DNA of 64,000 bases from Casuarius casuarius (Eukaryota > Chordata > Aves > Casuariiformes > Casuariidae). How positions within the stretch are numbered: position 1 is the stretch's first letter; each line of letters begins with the position of its first letter. Positions 24,641-36,284 of this stretch are shown here, one piece after another. Both the position numbers and the translations under genes were made by a program. The notes beneath the pieces are model-generated. The model was not told the DNA's origin and made no database searches. It was given only the letters and a program-made list of their open reading frames with translations. The stretch lies in the NCBI GenBank assembly GCA_003342895.1, contig PTFA01000017.1, positions 1,456,402-1,520,401 on the forward strand. Reading direction: 5' to 3'.

Positions 24641-27600
24641 CTTCAACAGCAGGTAGCTCCAGAAAAGATAAGTAGACCATGGGGAATAAGTATCAGGTAT
24701 TGGTAAGCATGATAAAGCATAGCTGTTAACAGTCAGGAGAATCCTTTTGAGTATAATTAAGGGGCAGGGAGGAGATAATAAAGCTTTCTAGATTTAAAAT
24801 GGATTCTTGGCTAAGAGACTCTGGTTATTCTGTAAAATGAAATTAAAGTTAAGGCTCGTTAGAGTAGATGACTTGGTGGGTAGCTTTGGAGAGATCTAGA
24901 GCTGGAGGAGGATAACTATTTAATTGAGAGAGGGCTAGAACCTAAAATTAGGAAACCAAGGTAGTAAGGTTAGACCCCAGAAGAACTAGATAAACTGTGT
25001 CTATCTTGTCAGGAGGCTCTTTAAATCAGATCAAATTTACTAACTAAAATAACAGACGGGTATGTGATCCTTACTTTCCTAGGCTTAGGCAGGTGAAAGA
25101 AAGGGGAAGGGAGGAGAAATATAGGGTACTTGTAAGGCTGTGGCTGCTCTGGGCCTGGTGTGTTTTATAGGAGAAACTTGTGAACCTGACTAGTTTGGTA
25201 TTGCATTAACACAATCTCACATTCTACTTTTGTCCACTTTTTATCTTTTTAACTTGTGCACGACAGCCCCTGTAATATGTAACCCAGTTCATACTGTAGC
25301 ATTTCCTTTTTGTCTCAAAATACTACAATCTGAAATTCTGGTATGCTTCTCAATGTTGCACGATATTTGGGTGATAACCTGTATTCAGTATTTGATAGTA
25401 GATTTCCATGTAAGATACCAAAGCTCAGCAAAGGGTTTCTCAAACTCTGCGGTGTACAGGATAAGCTCCATTACTCAGAATATAAATCTGAGCTATCCAT
25501 ATAGACAGAAAAACTAAAATGAGAACATATGTTGGAGACAGGTATGCCATAATAAGACAGTATTTTATTGAATACCACATTTCCACTCAGGATATAGAAA
25601 CCACAGGCAGAATATTTCCTGCTAGTACAGTAACCACAGACAAAACTCAAATCAGTAAATACCACAGGATCTGATCCATTATACTTTACTCTATTTCACT
25701 GCTAGTGCAATTCCATATAAACTAAAATACATACATAAACAAAAGCTAGAGTATTTTCAGTGGTGAGTCAGACACCATATCTCTAATATATGTAGGATTT
25801 AGGAGCATGCTTATTGTCATTATTGCATCTCCCGCTACAGTTGCAGGATCAGAACTTCAAAGCGGAGCCTGCCAGAGGAAATTGTAGGAAATGTTTGCAT
25901 TCCAGCACAATTCCATCATCCAGGGGCCTGCAATGGTGAAAGCACCCTTCGGCAGATGTTGTTTGTAAGGTCAGGCTAAGTATTTATACACGATTGTCAT
26001 TCATTTCAGGTTTTGGTTTTTAATTGTAGGTTATAACTCTCTTTAACCCTGTACTGCATAGCTGATTCCATACATACGGGGGCAGACTACCCAACTTTGA
26101 GCGCCTCTCACTCATGACTGGCACTGGCTGGAAACTTCTTTTATCGTACAGTCTCTCCCCCCAGGTTTCATCAGTTTTCCAAACATTGATGAAAACATGC
26201 TTGCAATATCCCAATGAGGCAATTAAAGCACCAGCTAAAGCACAGGAACTAAACCAGAGAGCAACCAATTCTAATTTCCACTAAGGCTTCCTTATTCTAT
26301 TTTGGCAGGATGTATTTACACTTCTCCAGTTAAGGTCTCTTCACACTTTTGAAAACATCATCACGGAAGACTAAATCTCCTTAGTTGAATCTCATTTATA
26401 CTAAGTGACTCGCCAAATTACACAGTTGTCCTTTGTGATCCTCTAAGAATTGAATCCAGGTGTCCTGAGAGTAAGAGGCTCTTCTGCTCCTAAATAGCTA
26501 TACAAATAAATTGTATTGATTTTTGTTTTTTGCTTTAACTCCTAAGAGTCGCCTTCTATATAATTTTGAATAACATCTGTATATTTTCTTGTACAGTAAA
26601 TTCAAACTATACACCTTAGACAGCACTGTGATTGTAACATTCAAAATTGAATTTCAATTTGCATTCAGAAGGCATTTACTTTTTCATACTCTACACATTT
26701 TAATCCAGAAGAAACTGCATTGCTATTCATACCTAATGCACTGCTACACCATCCATACAAGTGTGGGGTTTGTGGGTTTTGTTCTCATAAATACTGTTTG
26801 GTTTGCCCATTTTTCCCTTTTATTTATATTTAGAAAATGCAAGCTCAAGCTCCTAAATATTATACTATGATCCCCAAATGCATTTGATTTATTAGTCCTG
26901 TCAGAATACTTTCTACAAGCATGGTTAGAGACCCAGGGAAACCAGATTTCAAACCAGTTAAATAACTGGAATTCTGCCTTCCACTTTAGTAGAAATAAAA
27001 CTTTGCTCCAGTTTCTCACATCCTTTTGGTATTGTAGTGATGCTAGCAAACTATTCCTATTTTATGCTTATTAATTTGATTTTTGGGTGTGACTACAGTG
27101 ATTTACTAACCTTGCCATGAATTCTGCCTTAAGTGCAATGAGTTAGTGGGTACTAATTCAAAGCTATACAAAGCCTTAGACACCATTGACCATGAGAAAG
27201 CTTCCCTTATTCCTACTGCTCAGCCATCAACCCAACTTGTGTGGGGGAAAGATAGGTGAGTCCTATTAAGCTCATGTCTCCTCTTTCAATAGCATGACAT
27301 CTTAGATTTGTTGTAAGTGGTATTGAAAATGGTGCAGTTTGTGAAGCCCACCTAATTCACCTACTGACAGGTTAACTAGATTTTACAGAGCACTATCACT
27401 TCAATGCCACACGCTGTCCTTCTAAAAAACGTGATCGAATTGAAATGCATGTAAAACAACTGTGTAGATGCAATACGACAGCAACCACTTATGCCAAGGT
27501 GAATTCAAACCCCACAGAGTCTGGTGACAGATAGTTATTAATGGTGACTACGTTCAACATGGGATGGCTGTGCTTAAAGAGGAAGAGGGTAAAAGGAAAG

Positions 27601-28900
27601 GTCTGCTGCCGCAGGTGAAAACATGAGTCTTGCTTTGGCCTGAGACAGAAGGAATGAAAATAGGAGTTGCTGTCTTGAGGCAAAATACCTTCAGTGTCTT
27701 ACCTCTCACTAGGAGGACGATCCAGCCCAGAACGTAGCAGGATCCGAAAGTCAGAAACCCCCGCATCTCCCAGAGATCAACTGATGTGTTTCTCTTCCCC
27801 TTGGGGACAATCTCCAGATGTTTTTTCTGCCCTGAAGTCCATCCCTGTGTAGTAGCTCTTATTAAAATACTGATGAAGCTTTTTCCTTTATAAGATTTAA
27901 GTGTGCTGTGTGATAATGCTCAAATAAACGCCCAAACAACGAAAGGCATACTTCAGCCTCCCCTCCTCACGTCAGTGCCTGAGGAAAGGTCAGATTTCTG
28001 TTGTTCACAGCCCTTTTATACATTAGTGCATAAAACCTTTGCCTTTATTTTTCTGGAATCGTAGGATGCATACAGGGAAGGACAACAGATGATCAACGTT
28101 TTCAAAGGCTCTAGCCGAAATGTGACACCATCTCTCCCTCTGAGGAGAGCTTCAAATTCAAATAAATAATTTGGAACAGGTATCTATGGCAGGAAATGAC
28201 TACACAAGTATGAAGGGAAGAGAGGAGACTATAGATTTTATTTAGAGGAAGGAAGTCTTACCATATAAAGAGGGATTGCTTGAATTATGTTAAATGCAAA
28301 TTTAAGTAATTTTTTCTCTATTATGGTTGCCACCTTTCAGCTGATCAGGTTCTTTTCCCCAACAGCAAGTCTCAGATGTGGGTACTTGACTGTGTAGTTA
28401 ATGTGGGTGCAAATGAATGAGCTTCAGTAATGTAAACTGAATTATCTCTGTGAGGGAACAGAAGCTGACACTTCTAAAGGAATAGAAGGAAACTTTTTCT
28501 CTTTACGGACTCTTACATGAACTCAAAAGATAAACAAAAGTCCTGATTTGTGTGTCAAACACACAATGCACAACTGCTGTGAACATAAGCTTTCTATTCA
28601 TCATTCCAGCCGCCAGCTTGAGACTAAAGTGACCTGGTTCTGATCAGACTACAGAAAATCATTCCTTGCTATTAACCTAAGCGTAAAAGCAGTCAAGCAC
28701 TACTGAATTATCTCTGTTTTCTATTACCTTATTCTAAACTTCATACCAGTAACTACCCAGAGCTACACAAACCGCCCCTGTTGTCGAAGGAGGCAGCCCT
28801 GACTGCTCTTAAACTTTTAACTTGAACTTGGACGGGGTTGGCTTTGTTTTTGGGGGGCATGGGGAAGGAAGGGGCAGAGAGGGCAAAAAGGGTAGGGCGA
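24641..28900. other. Intergenic DNA upstream of RPS6KA3, no gene seen
   Basis: This AT-rich stretch has only short frames on both strands and no recognised repeat, RNA gene or known protein. GC content begins to rise after about 28,780 towards the RPS6KA3 promoter. The segment at about 25,790-25,960 is balanced in composition and free of simple repeats. It could be a conserved non-coding element, but that cannot be judged without comparing genomes. Confidence 0.55.
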
Positions 28901-28997
28901 GTTTTTACTCAGCTCTGTGCTGCAGTCTGACTCACCATGTGGCAGGCAGCACAAGCAATTTCACCAGTTCAAAAGAGAGGCTGCGGCAAGGGCCAGG

Positions 28998-29168
28998 ATG
29001 AACAGCAGTGAGCACGGGGAGAGCACAGCTGCTGCTCCTGGCAGTAGCCATGGCTCAGAGGGATCGTTCAGCGATGACCTTTTACACCAGATACGGAGCT
29101 CGCTGCAGCAGCAGCTGAAGTCTGATTCGTTATCAAGAACAGGCTATTCACTGCTTTGCACCTCTTAG
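28998..29168 (+). CDS. Unidentified 56-codon candidate ORF with a 3'-end-like tail
   Basis: I do not recognise this protein. The frame runs from an ATG at 28,998 to TAG at 29,166-29,168 and can be extended upstream in frame. The peptide is hydrophilic, rich in Ser, Gly, Glu and Gln, with a possible short helix around 'DDLLHQIRSSLQQQLKSD' and no signal peptide or membrane segment. Unlike most frames here, its composition looks coding-like. A polyadenylation signal AATAAA (29,193-29,198) follows 24 bases after the stop, with a run of twelve A at 29,207-29,218. That suggests a terminal exon or a retroposed transcript. A possible splice acceptor (CTGTGCTGCAG, ending at 28,925) lies before it. It sits about 1.4 kb upstream of RPS6KA3 on the same strand. 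It may equally be a chance frame. Confidence 0.22.
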   Translation: MNSSEHGESTAAAPGSSHGSEGSFSDDLLHQIRSSLQQQLKSDSLSRTGYSLLCTS

Positions 29169-29206
29169 TAGGCAGATAGTCGTGCTTACAGAAATAAAGT
29201 GGGATG

Positions 29207-29218
29207 AAAAAAAAAAAA
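29207..29218 (+). repeat. A12 run just after an AATAAA signal
   Basis: Twelve consecutive A begin eight bases after an AATAAA hexamer (29,193-29,198). In a retroposed sequence this would be the remains of the poly(A) tail. In ordinary genomic DNA it may be a plain A-run. No target-site duplication was found by eye. Confidence 0.8.
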
Positions 29219-30036
29219 CGCTACCAAGCAGCAACAGAAGTGGCCTGTTTGCCACATTAGCATGTGCACATACATGCATCTGTGCATGTGCACACACATG
29301 TTTTTAATTACCAGCACTCCCACCCCTGTCATCCCCCCGTCCCCATAAAAAACAATAACATTAACTTTTATCAAGGGTGAAATAAAGCACACGCCTTACG
29401 TCCGTCAAAGCCTGGAAACGCTTGCGGACAAGAAGGGGCTGTTGAAAACGAAGCGGTCCTCTCAGGCAGGGCAGAGACAACCTGGCTGACAGCAGGGTGC
29501 TCGACGCGGGCGCCCGTCCTCCACAGCAGCTCTCCCACGTCAGGGTGGCTGCACCTGCGGCCGCATGCTCCTTGCAGCCCTTAGCCTTTCCCCGGTACGG
29601 CCGTGAGCGTCTGTAGATCTTAATATGTGTTTAAGTCTGGTGTTTGCGCACCAGCTAACAGGTGAGGAAACAGAAAGTAAAATAAGGGCCTTTTGGGGGG
29701 GGTTTCTGACAGCTTTATCCTCTCGGGCCTGCGGAAGCATGACTTCCCTGCTCCAAGAGGACTCTTAGGCAGTCCAGCCGCTGCGTAAGTGCCGATGCTT
29801 CAAAAACAAGCTCCTGCACCCTAATTCCTTCGCCCGGTGACAGCGCGCGTGATGCTACACCCCCGTCCCCGGGAGCCGCCAGCCCCCAGCCCGCATCTCT
29901 TATACGGGTCGTGACAGCACCACCACCACCATGTTTCTTTGCCCGAGCCCTGCCAGCCGCCGGCCCGCCTTTCCGACGCGCTCCGGCACCGCGGGGCCCG
30001 GCCCGGCCCGATGGGTTCCCCGCGGCGCTGTCCCAA

Positions 30037-30073
<37 letters not shown>
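30037..30073 (+). repeat. (GCC)12 triplet repeat upstream of RPS6KA3
   Basis: About twelve uninterrupted GCC triplets (CGG on the other strand) lie 364-400 bases upstream of the RPS6KA3 start codon, inside the CpG island. Such tracts are often variable in length and are hard to sequence. It is probably upstream of the transcription start or at the very 5' end of the leader. It translates as poly-Ala, poly-Pro or poly-Arg in the spurious frames crossing it. Confidence 0.95.
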
Positions 30074-30074
<1 letters not shown>

Positions 30075-30075
30075 G

Positions 30076-30240
30076 CGGCCCCGCCCCCCGCTACCTGCGG
30101 GCGTCGCGGATTGGCCCGGCGCCGCCCCTCCCCCTCGGGTGACGCGCGCAGCCTCGGTTGGGCGGGCAGGTATGGCCTGGGCGCCATGTTGTGAGCGGAA
30201 GCCAGGCGCGAGCGGCGGCTGGGTGGGAGGGCGGAAGCGC
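30076..30240 (+). promoter_or_regulatory. RPS6KA3: Core promoter region of RPS6KA3: GC box, YY1-like and ETS sites
   Basis: Within a TATA-less CpG-island segment there is a GC box (CCCCGCCCC-type, about 30,080-30,092) and a TGACGCGC sequence resembling a CRE half site (about 30,140-30,147). A YY1-type GCGCCATGTT lies at 30,181-30,190. Two CGGAAG ETS cores follow at 30,196-30,201 and 30,232-30,237. This set and the spacing (200-250 bp upstream of the ATG) are typical of housekeeping-type vertebrate promoters, where YY1 and ETS sites often lie at or just after the start site. The transcription start itself cannot be read from the sequence. Confidence 0.6.
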
Positions 30241-30270
30241 GGCCCCGCCTGGCGGCGGGGAGGGGAGTAG
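30172..30270 (+). other. Possible upstream ORF of 32 codons in the RPS6KA3 leader
   Basis: An ATG at 30,172-30,174 opens a frame of 32 codons ending at a TAG at 30,268-30,270, 166 bases before the RPS6KA3 start codon. A second, minimal ORF (ATG TTG TGA, 30,186-30,194) lies inside it in another frame. If transcription starts upstream of 30,172 both would be in the leader and could reduce translation of the kinase. If it starts downstream they are irrelevant. Confidence 0.3.
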
Positions 30271-30436
30271 GCGGACGGCGGCAGCCCGCGGCTGTCCCCG
30301 TCTCCGCAGTCGCTGCCGCCGTCGTGAGAGCTGGCCGGGGGTGCCCCGCGCCCGCGCCAGGGCTCGCTGCCTGCCTCGCCGCCGCCGGCGGTGTGGTGAA
30401 GCGGGGCGCGGGGGCCGCGGGCGCCGGGCGGGAAAG

Positions 30437-30508
30437 ATGCCCCTGGCGCAGCTGGCGGACCCTTGGCAAAAGATGGCTGTGGAGAGCGCGGCCGAGAGCA
30501 GCACGGAG
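30437..30508 (+). CDS. RPS6KA3: RPS6KA3 (RSK2 kinase) coding exon 1
   Basis: This exon encodes the first 24 residues of ribosomal protein S6 kinase alpha-3, a Ser/Thr kinase activated by ERK1/2 and PDK1 that phosphorylates targets such as CREB and histone H3 in cytosol and nucleus. The peptide begins MPLAQLADPWQKMAVES, which as I know it is identical to mammalian RSK2. It then has a diverged AAESSTE tail one residue longer than the mammalian one. RSK1 shares only MPLAQL and the Trp region, and RSK3 and RSK4 start differently, so RSK2 is the clear match. The ATG has A at -3. Met13 (30,473) has a stronger context (A at -3, G at +4) and could act as a second start. The exon ends in phase 0 at a GAG|GTACGG donor. 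The visible leader contains no kinase residues: the two kinase domains are encoded downstream, outside the window. Confidence 0.95.
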
Positions 30509-30512
30509 GTAC

Positions 30513-30539
30513 GGGCCGGGGGGGGCAGGGCCCCGGGGG
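30513..30539 (+). promoter_or_regulatory. Potential G-quadruplex next to the exon 1 splice donor
   Basis: Four G-runs (3, 8, 3 and 5 bases) separated by short C/A loops start four bases after the 5' splice site of coding exon 1. Further G-rich motifs follow at about 30,581-30,600, 30,776-30,790 and 30,965-30,979 on the same strand. In nascent RNA or single-stranded DNA such sequence can fold into a quadruplex. Whether it affects splicing or promoter escape here is unknown. Confidence 0.5.
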
Positions 30540-33500
30540 CAGCGGCGCGTCCGGCGGCGCCGGCGGTGCGTGAGGGAGGTCGGGCGGGGAGGGGGGGTGG
30601 ACACGGGAGCTGGGCTCCCGCCGCGGGACGGGGAAAGTTTCCTGCGGCCGGGGGCAGCGAGGCGCCGCCGGGGTTGCGGACCGGGGCTCCCCCGCCGCCT
30701 GGGGCAGCGGGCCGGGCGCGGCGGCGGCCGCCGTGTGCGCGCCGCTGCCTCCGCGGGGCACTGACTCACTGCCGGGGGAGGGGGGTTGGGTTACCGGGGC
30801 GGCCGCCGCCGGCTCGCTGCTTCCCGCCGGGGCGGTGAGCGGCTGCCGCGGCGGCCCGGGGCTCGGCGGCTTTTTGTTTCGGCGCCGGCAGCGGGTTTTC
30901 CCCTTTTCCCGGGACGGCCCCGCCGCCTCCGCGCACACTTCCCGAGCGGCCGGAGCCGGCCCCGGGGCGGGGGGGGGAGGTCAGACCGGCCCCGGCCGCG
31001 GGGCTTTCGGGCGGAGTTGGCCTCACCTTGCCGGCGCCCTCGCCTCGCGTTGCCCGCCCTGCGGCGGGGAAGGGCTGTCCCCGCCCGGGTGCTGCTGCCC
31101 CCCCTTATCTAGGCAGGATGGGGTTGCGTCGCTGCAGTTTCGCAAGCGTTTGGGAAACCGCACGGGCGCTTCGCATTGGTGAAGCTGGGTGCTCGGCCGC
31201 GTTTTGTGGGAACATCCCTGAGATGCAGCACAGTGCGGTTTCCTGCCCCTGGTAGTGGGGAGCCGGCGCTGCGCTCATGTCGCCGCGGGGCAGGACGCGT
31301 GTGAGCTCCTCCAGGCTGCGATAACGCCGTGAGCTGGAAGCCGCGCTCCCTGCACCCCGAGGTCCGGGGCTGCGGACGCCCTCGGTTGTTTCCAGCTCTT
31401 CTTCACCGGGTGCTTACTGCCCCGTTGGTTTGGATCTACGTGAACAGCACATCTACGCGGGCAGCTGTGCTTGCCCCGTGCTTCCCTAGCCCTCCACAGT
31501 GTACGTGGTAGCTTGTGGCTCCCCTCTGAAATGAAAGGAAGAGCTTCCTCTGACGCTGCAGCTTGTACCTGAGTCTCCTCCAGCCGACAGGCAGCCGGTC
31601 TGCTCCAAACCGTGATCTTGAATAGTGTGGATTCAGGCCAGCCCACAACAGTTAGTCTCAAGGTTAGGGCTTATTCCTAATGAGCAAAGCTAGATAGACC
31701 AAACTGGGAAGTTTCTGCAGTATCAAAGTGTTTGTCCTTCTGATGTTTGTCTTCCCTCTGCTTAAAGTGACTGCATCTCTGGAGGTCAAAGGAACCTGCA
31801 GTTGTGATCTAACAGACACCTCTAACCATCTTCAATTCTTGCCGTTTATTGTAATTTCCCTCACTGACTTCTGAAGTGGTGATCTTAGATCAATTTTTTT
31901 TAATGAAGAAGAACTGGAGTAGTAGTGTGATGCTCAGGGAAGGGAGGTGGCAGGGAAGGATTTTTCTGCAAGGCCATTTAGACTAATGATTTAGAGAATA
32001 TCTTAACTGTTACTTCAGTCTTCCTTGCTCACTGTATATATTCCATGCATCTTGAATAATGCGAGGGTATATATATACTAGAAAGGTAGTAAAAATACAT
32101 TCTTTGAAAAGTTCCTGTGTGCATGGTTAATTATACTATTCCTGTTACTTCCTTGTTTTAGTGTACTTCAGTGCCATGATTTGTTTTCAAACTACTGTCA
32201 TAAATTTCTTGAAAATAGTGTATTCTACCTCTTCCTGAAGTGGGGAAGGGAAAGGGGAGTTAAGCATTTACATTGAATTGAGTCTACAGCAGTGTATCAT
32301 AAGGCACCTAAAAAAATTCAGTGGGAACACTAACAAAATATGAAACAGCAACTGAACTGACAGGTTTACAATGTAAGGACCTAGTCTAGAATAAACACTC
32401 AGTACTTGAAAAGACCAGACTGCACCTGTAAAAGCTTTTCTGATGAATCTCAAAAGAAAAAGGTAGACTTAGAAGTTTGCTTACCTGAAAGGAGATTTTA
32501 AGAGGAAAATGTTGTAGTGAAAATGCATAAATTTAAGTTAAATAAACAAATGACCTAAATAAGCAACTCATGCAAATTGAAAATGTAGTTATATATCTGT
32601 AGCGTAACAATATACTAATTACAGACGCTATCCTGCAAGCACATCCTTGGTCAAAGATACTTTTTACATCTACCTGGAACCTCATTGTGCTTTCCAGCAT
32701 AGTTTGATAGTAATAATGTCTTTAGCAGTGATAACAGGGTAAAGAGTTTCCACTAACGTGTCAGATTTGCTGATGCAGTTTTTTGTAATGCTGTGTTATC
32801 CACATGGAATCATGGAATTAAGAGCTTTAAAACTTATCTCAAATCCCTTTTTGTAATCTTAACAATTCTGTGAGTTCTCATATTGGATTGTTTTTCATAT
32901 TGGATTTTTTTGATTAACTGGCCTAATTTTTTAGGGCTGTGCAGTCCTGTACTCAGTTTTGTATTGGTATCACTGAGGGGGTGATTTATTGTGATATATG
33001 GGCAAACTCTATGGGAGGAGTAAAATACCTTTAACTGGCCTTAGTCTGGAAAACAACATCATTAACAGTCAACAACTGCTGTAATTTAGTGAGAGTGTAC
33101 AGGACAGATCTGCACAACATGGTCGGTCTTAAGAAATAGTGCAAGTAATTTTTCAGATGTAATGTGGATTTATAGTTTTCAGAGGTAAGCTGCAGGACTT
33201 CTGATTCTACAGATACAAAAGAAATATGTCAGTGATCCAAACTGCATCTTTGACAGCTTTTTCAGTGTGTAGACTTATTGAACAAATTATTTTAAAGGTA
33301 GCATATTAAAGTGTGTGGGTATTTATGAATTTTTTTAAAAAATCTCTTGTTTTATATCATGGCACCTTTGAAGCCTGTGGAATTGTGGAATCTATTGATG
33401 CAGGATCTGTCTGACTCGAGACCTACAGCAAATCATGGGTCTATTTTTCATGGTGAGAGTGTGCCTGTTATTCCAAGACAACTGCTTTCAAGCAGATTAA

Positions 33501-36078
33501 ATATTGATGATTTGAATGCCTGAATAACTAGCCTAATCCTTTGATTTGTATTCCCAGCAACGCATATTAATGTTGACTGGAGGAGAATGAATAGTTATGA
33601 TAGCCAAACTGTAGGCACTAATATGTTGAAAGAGTTGGCTATTGTAATAAGATCTCATTTGTTAGGTGTTTTGGGAAGCATTTGTGCCATTTCTTTTTAG
33701 GAGTTTTAATTTAAGTGCTCTGAATCAGCTGTGGAGAAAATTCAGTTTTTTTCTACTGCTCTTGATAGTGAATTTGTGATTGCCTGCTTAGGTGCCTAAA
33801 TATATGGTGTGAATTTCCTTTCTCAGAATTCCTAACTTTATATCCTGTATCCAGAATTATTTGAACCTCGCACAACACAATGAGTGGTGCTAACATTTAA
33901 CGGAGAGAACAAATAAGAAACATTCATGCTGATGCTTAAAAGAATCTGCTATAATGTAATTTTTGCTCTGTAATTCAATTCTGGTGTCAGTGTGACATGC
34001 TTTAAGTCAATGTATGCTTCTTGTAGGAATCTGGAATTTATTATATGTCTTACCACTTTAAGCTATAAAATTCTAGTTATGATTACCTCTTTGCATTCTA
34101 TACTAGACAGTGTAATCAGTGTTCCTGTGTGTCCGTAGGAACAAAGGTTATATTTACAGTAATTTCTTATATAGTCAGAACAGGGAAATAATCAGAAAAC
34201 CGAAGTAGAATAATCTAAACGGAGTGTTATATGTGGATTAGGAAGGCCATTCACTATCTCTCCATTATACTAAGAATTTTTGTCCCTGTCCTTGCAGCAC
34301 TCACCTATCTCTTCTGATACATACCTGTTGTCATACAGTGTATCCTGAGGTTTTATTTTTACAGATATGTCAAGTGAAATTTTGCTAAACTGTTTGGAGT
34401 TGAGCAATTTAGTTCTTATCTATACTAAGTATACTGTGTATTCAAAAAACTGGTGTGATAGACTTAATAGATTTTGATGATTCCATCAGTAAAACAGATG
34501 TTACGTCTATGTGAATACTGTTTTCAGAAACATACCATCTGCATGAAAGATGTTTAGCTTTTTTTTTCTTCCCCCTTCAGTACCAGCTTTTCAGATCCTT
34601 AATGGTACAAATTTACCTGTGATGTTTTTCAGTTAACACATTCCTAATAAATACGACCTAGTATTAGTTTCTTGCTATTGATGGGGGAGTGTCATGCTGC
34701 TGGGTAAAGTACCTTTGTACAGTGTTTTGTATTCCACAGTTCTTGGTTTCCTCATGTGAGATGTTGAATTTGTCATCCTGAATTGTTCTGTTAGTTTTAT
34801 TAGAATATTGGCAGTTCTAAGCATGTAATTGTTTTGTTTGTTATAGCTTATGTAATATTTTTCACAATTGGATGTTTAATATAAAATAGATTAAAATGTT
34901 TAAAGGAATGTTTGTCTTCTCCATATTGATTGCGATCCATTATACTAACTGTAGCTCGTTTTTGTTGGAAATGAACAGTTTATCACTGTGAGTCTGAGGT
35001 GGGTATTTAATTATTTCTGCACACCAAAAATATTAGCTTTATTGCTTAACTGGTCTTGGCAGTGGGCGAAGCTGTCTACTTTAGGAACTTGTTCAAGTCA
35101 TTGGTTTTTGTCTTTCAAATATAATTCATAGCAATATTCTAGCTGTAAAACTTTTTGTTCTCACCTGAAGAACTGTTTAAACATTGCAGTTGTTTTTTTC
35201 TGTCTTAATGACTGCTGAGAGGTTGGATAACTTAATTGGCAAAACTGGAGAAGCTAGAGTCTCTTCAGGGAGTTTTTAAGGTCAGAGGAACTAAAGCTGT
35301 GGATTACTGCAAGTATTGTGCTATTGCGCTTGCGTACATAATATTGTTTTCTCTCTTGCCTCCTTATTGTCTGAGATAGAATTTAAATGCTTCACCCATT
35401 GGAAATGGGGAGGGGGGGATTCCTGTTTAACAGATGGGGAAAATGAGACTCAGCAGCATAGTGACTCTGTCTAGCATAATTCATGGGGTCTGTTCTAGAG
35501 CTAGGAGATCAACTGCAATTTCCAGGGACCTACTCCAGTGGCTGAACCACGAAGTTACTGCTAGCTCATTCTTATCAGTAACAGTTACCATATGTTCCTT
35601 TTGATGCAAGGACCCCCCTGTGGTTTGTTTAAAGCTCCAGTTACTCTTTCTGGAGGAAATGTGCCTCTCTTCCAGAATTTGAGTGAAGCAAACTGTAAAA
35701 TGTGGCATGCGTCTTCTAAAAAACATTATTATTGGCTAGGTCTGTTTTCTAATGTAATTTCAAAGATTCCAATTCTATTAACATTCAACTTCATACGTTA
35801 ATTTGTTAGAACAGTTCGTATATAAGCATACACAGAAGATGTAAAGAAACTGTATTTTGTCATGATTTTAAATGTCCAGCAAAACATAGCTTTGGAAAGT
35901 AAAATCTTCTTACAGTTTTGAGTTAATTCTTAAAGCCAAACTACTTTGTCCTGGAGGCTCAAAAGTTAGTGGCTTCTTGATGTAATTAGAACTGGATGAA
36001 TATTATTTGGATTATTTGTTGCATAATATGGTTGCCAAAGTAAGTTACTATTAGAACTTAGACCTGCATCTTAAGGGA

Positions 36079-36108
36079 TTTTATTTATTTATTTATTTAT
36101 TTATTTTC
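36079..36108 (+). repeat. (TTTA)n microsatellite
   Basis: About seven uninterrupted tetranucleotide units of TTTA lie in intron 1. It is a simple repeat, likely polymorphic, with no other feature attached. Confidence 0.95.
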
Positions 36109-36284
36109 CACTTAATGAGGAGTCTTTCACCTTCTGTCTTCCAGCAGTCAACAACTGTTGTATAGTCAACTTTGGAAATACTGAAGTTTAGGAAATGGTA
36201 AAGTTGCTCCACAGCTTAGTCTCTCTTCTTAGCAGAATTCATTAAAATAGCTAAATGACAAAATGCATATAAATGGACAATGCT

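Larger units (their letters stand above)
29820..31150. promoter_or_regulatory. RPS6KA3: CpG island of RPS6KA3
   Basis: CpG density and GC content jump sharply at about 29,820 and fall back after about 31,150-31,300. The island spans the promoter, first coding exon and start of intron 1, the usual arrangement for a broadly expressed vertebrate gene. It carries a GCC triplet tract, GC boxes and ETS/YY1-type sites, and no TATA box near the expected start. Long open frames on both strands in this island (up to 407 codons on the minus strand) arise because GC-rich DNA has few stop codons. They are Pro/Ala/Arg/Gly-rich and should not be read as genes. Confidence 0.92.

Noticed and set aside
29715..30938. 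407-codon minus-strand frame, with other long frames on both strands, across the CpG island
   Set aside because: Composition is Pro/Ala/Arg/Gly-rich with poly-residue runs from the GCC repeat, and there is no domain. Open frames occur in nearly all six frames because the DNA is GC-rich. The real coding exon lies inside it on the other strand.
32805..32870. Possible CR1 tail (AATCATGGAATTAAGAG block) in intron 1
   Set aside because: Only a few dozen bases resemble the minus-strand CR1 3' end, and the following blocks do not align. Too weak to call.
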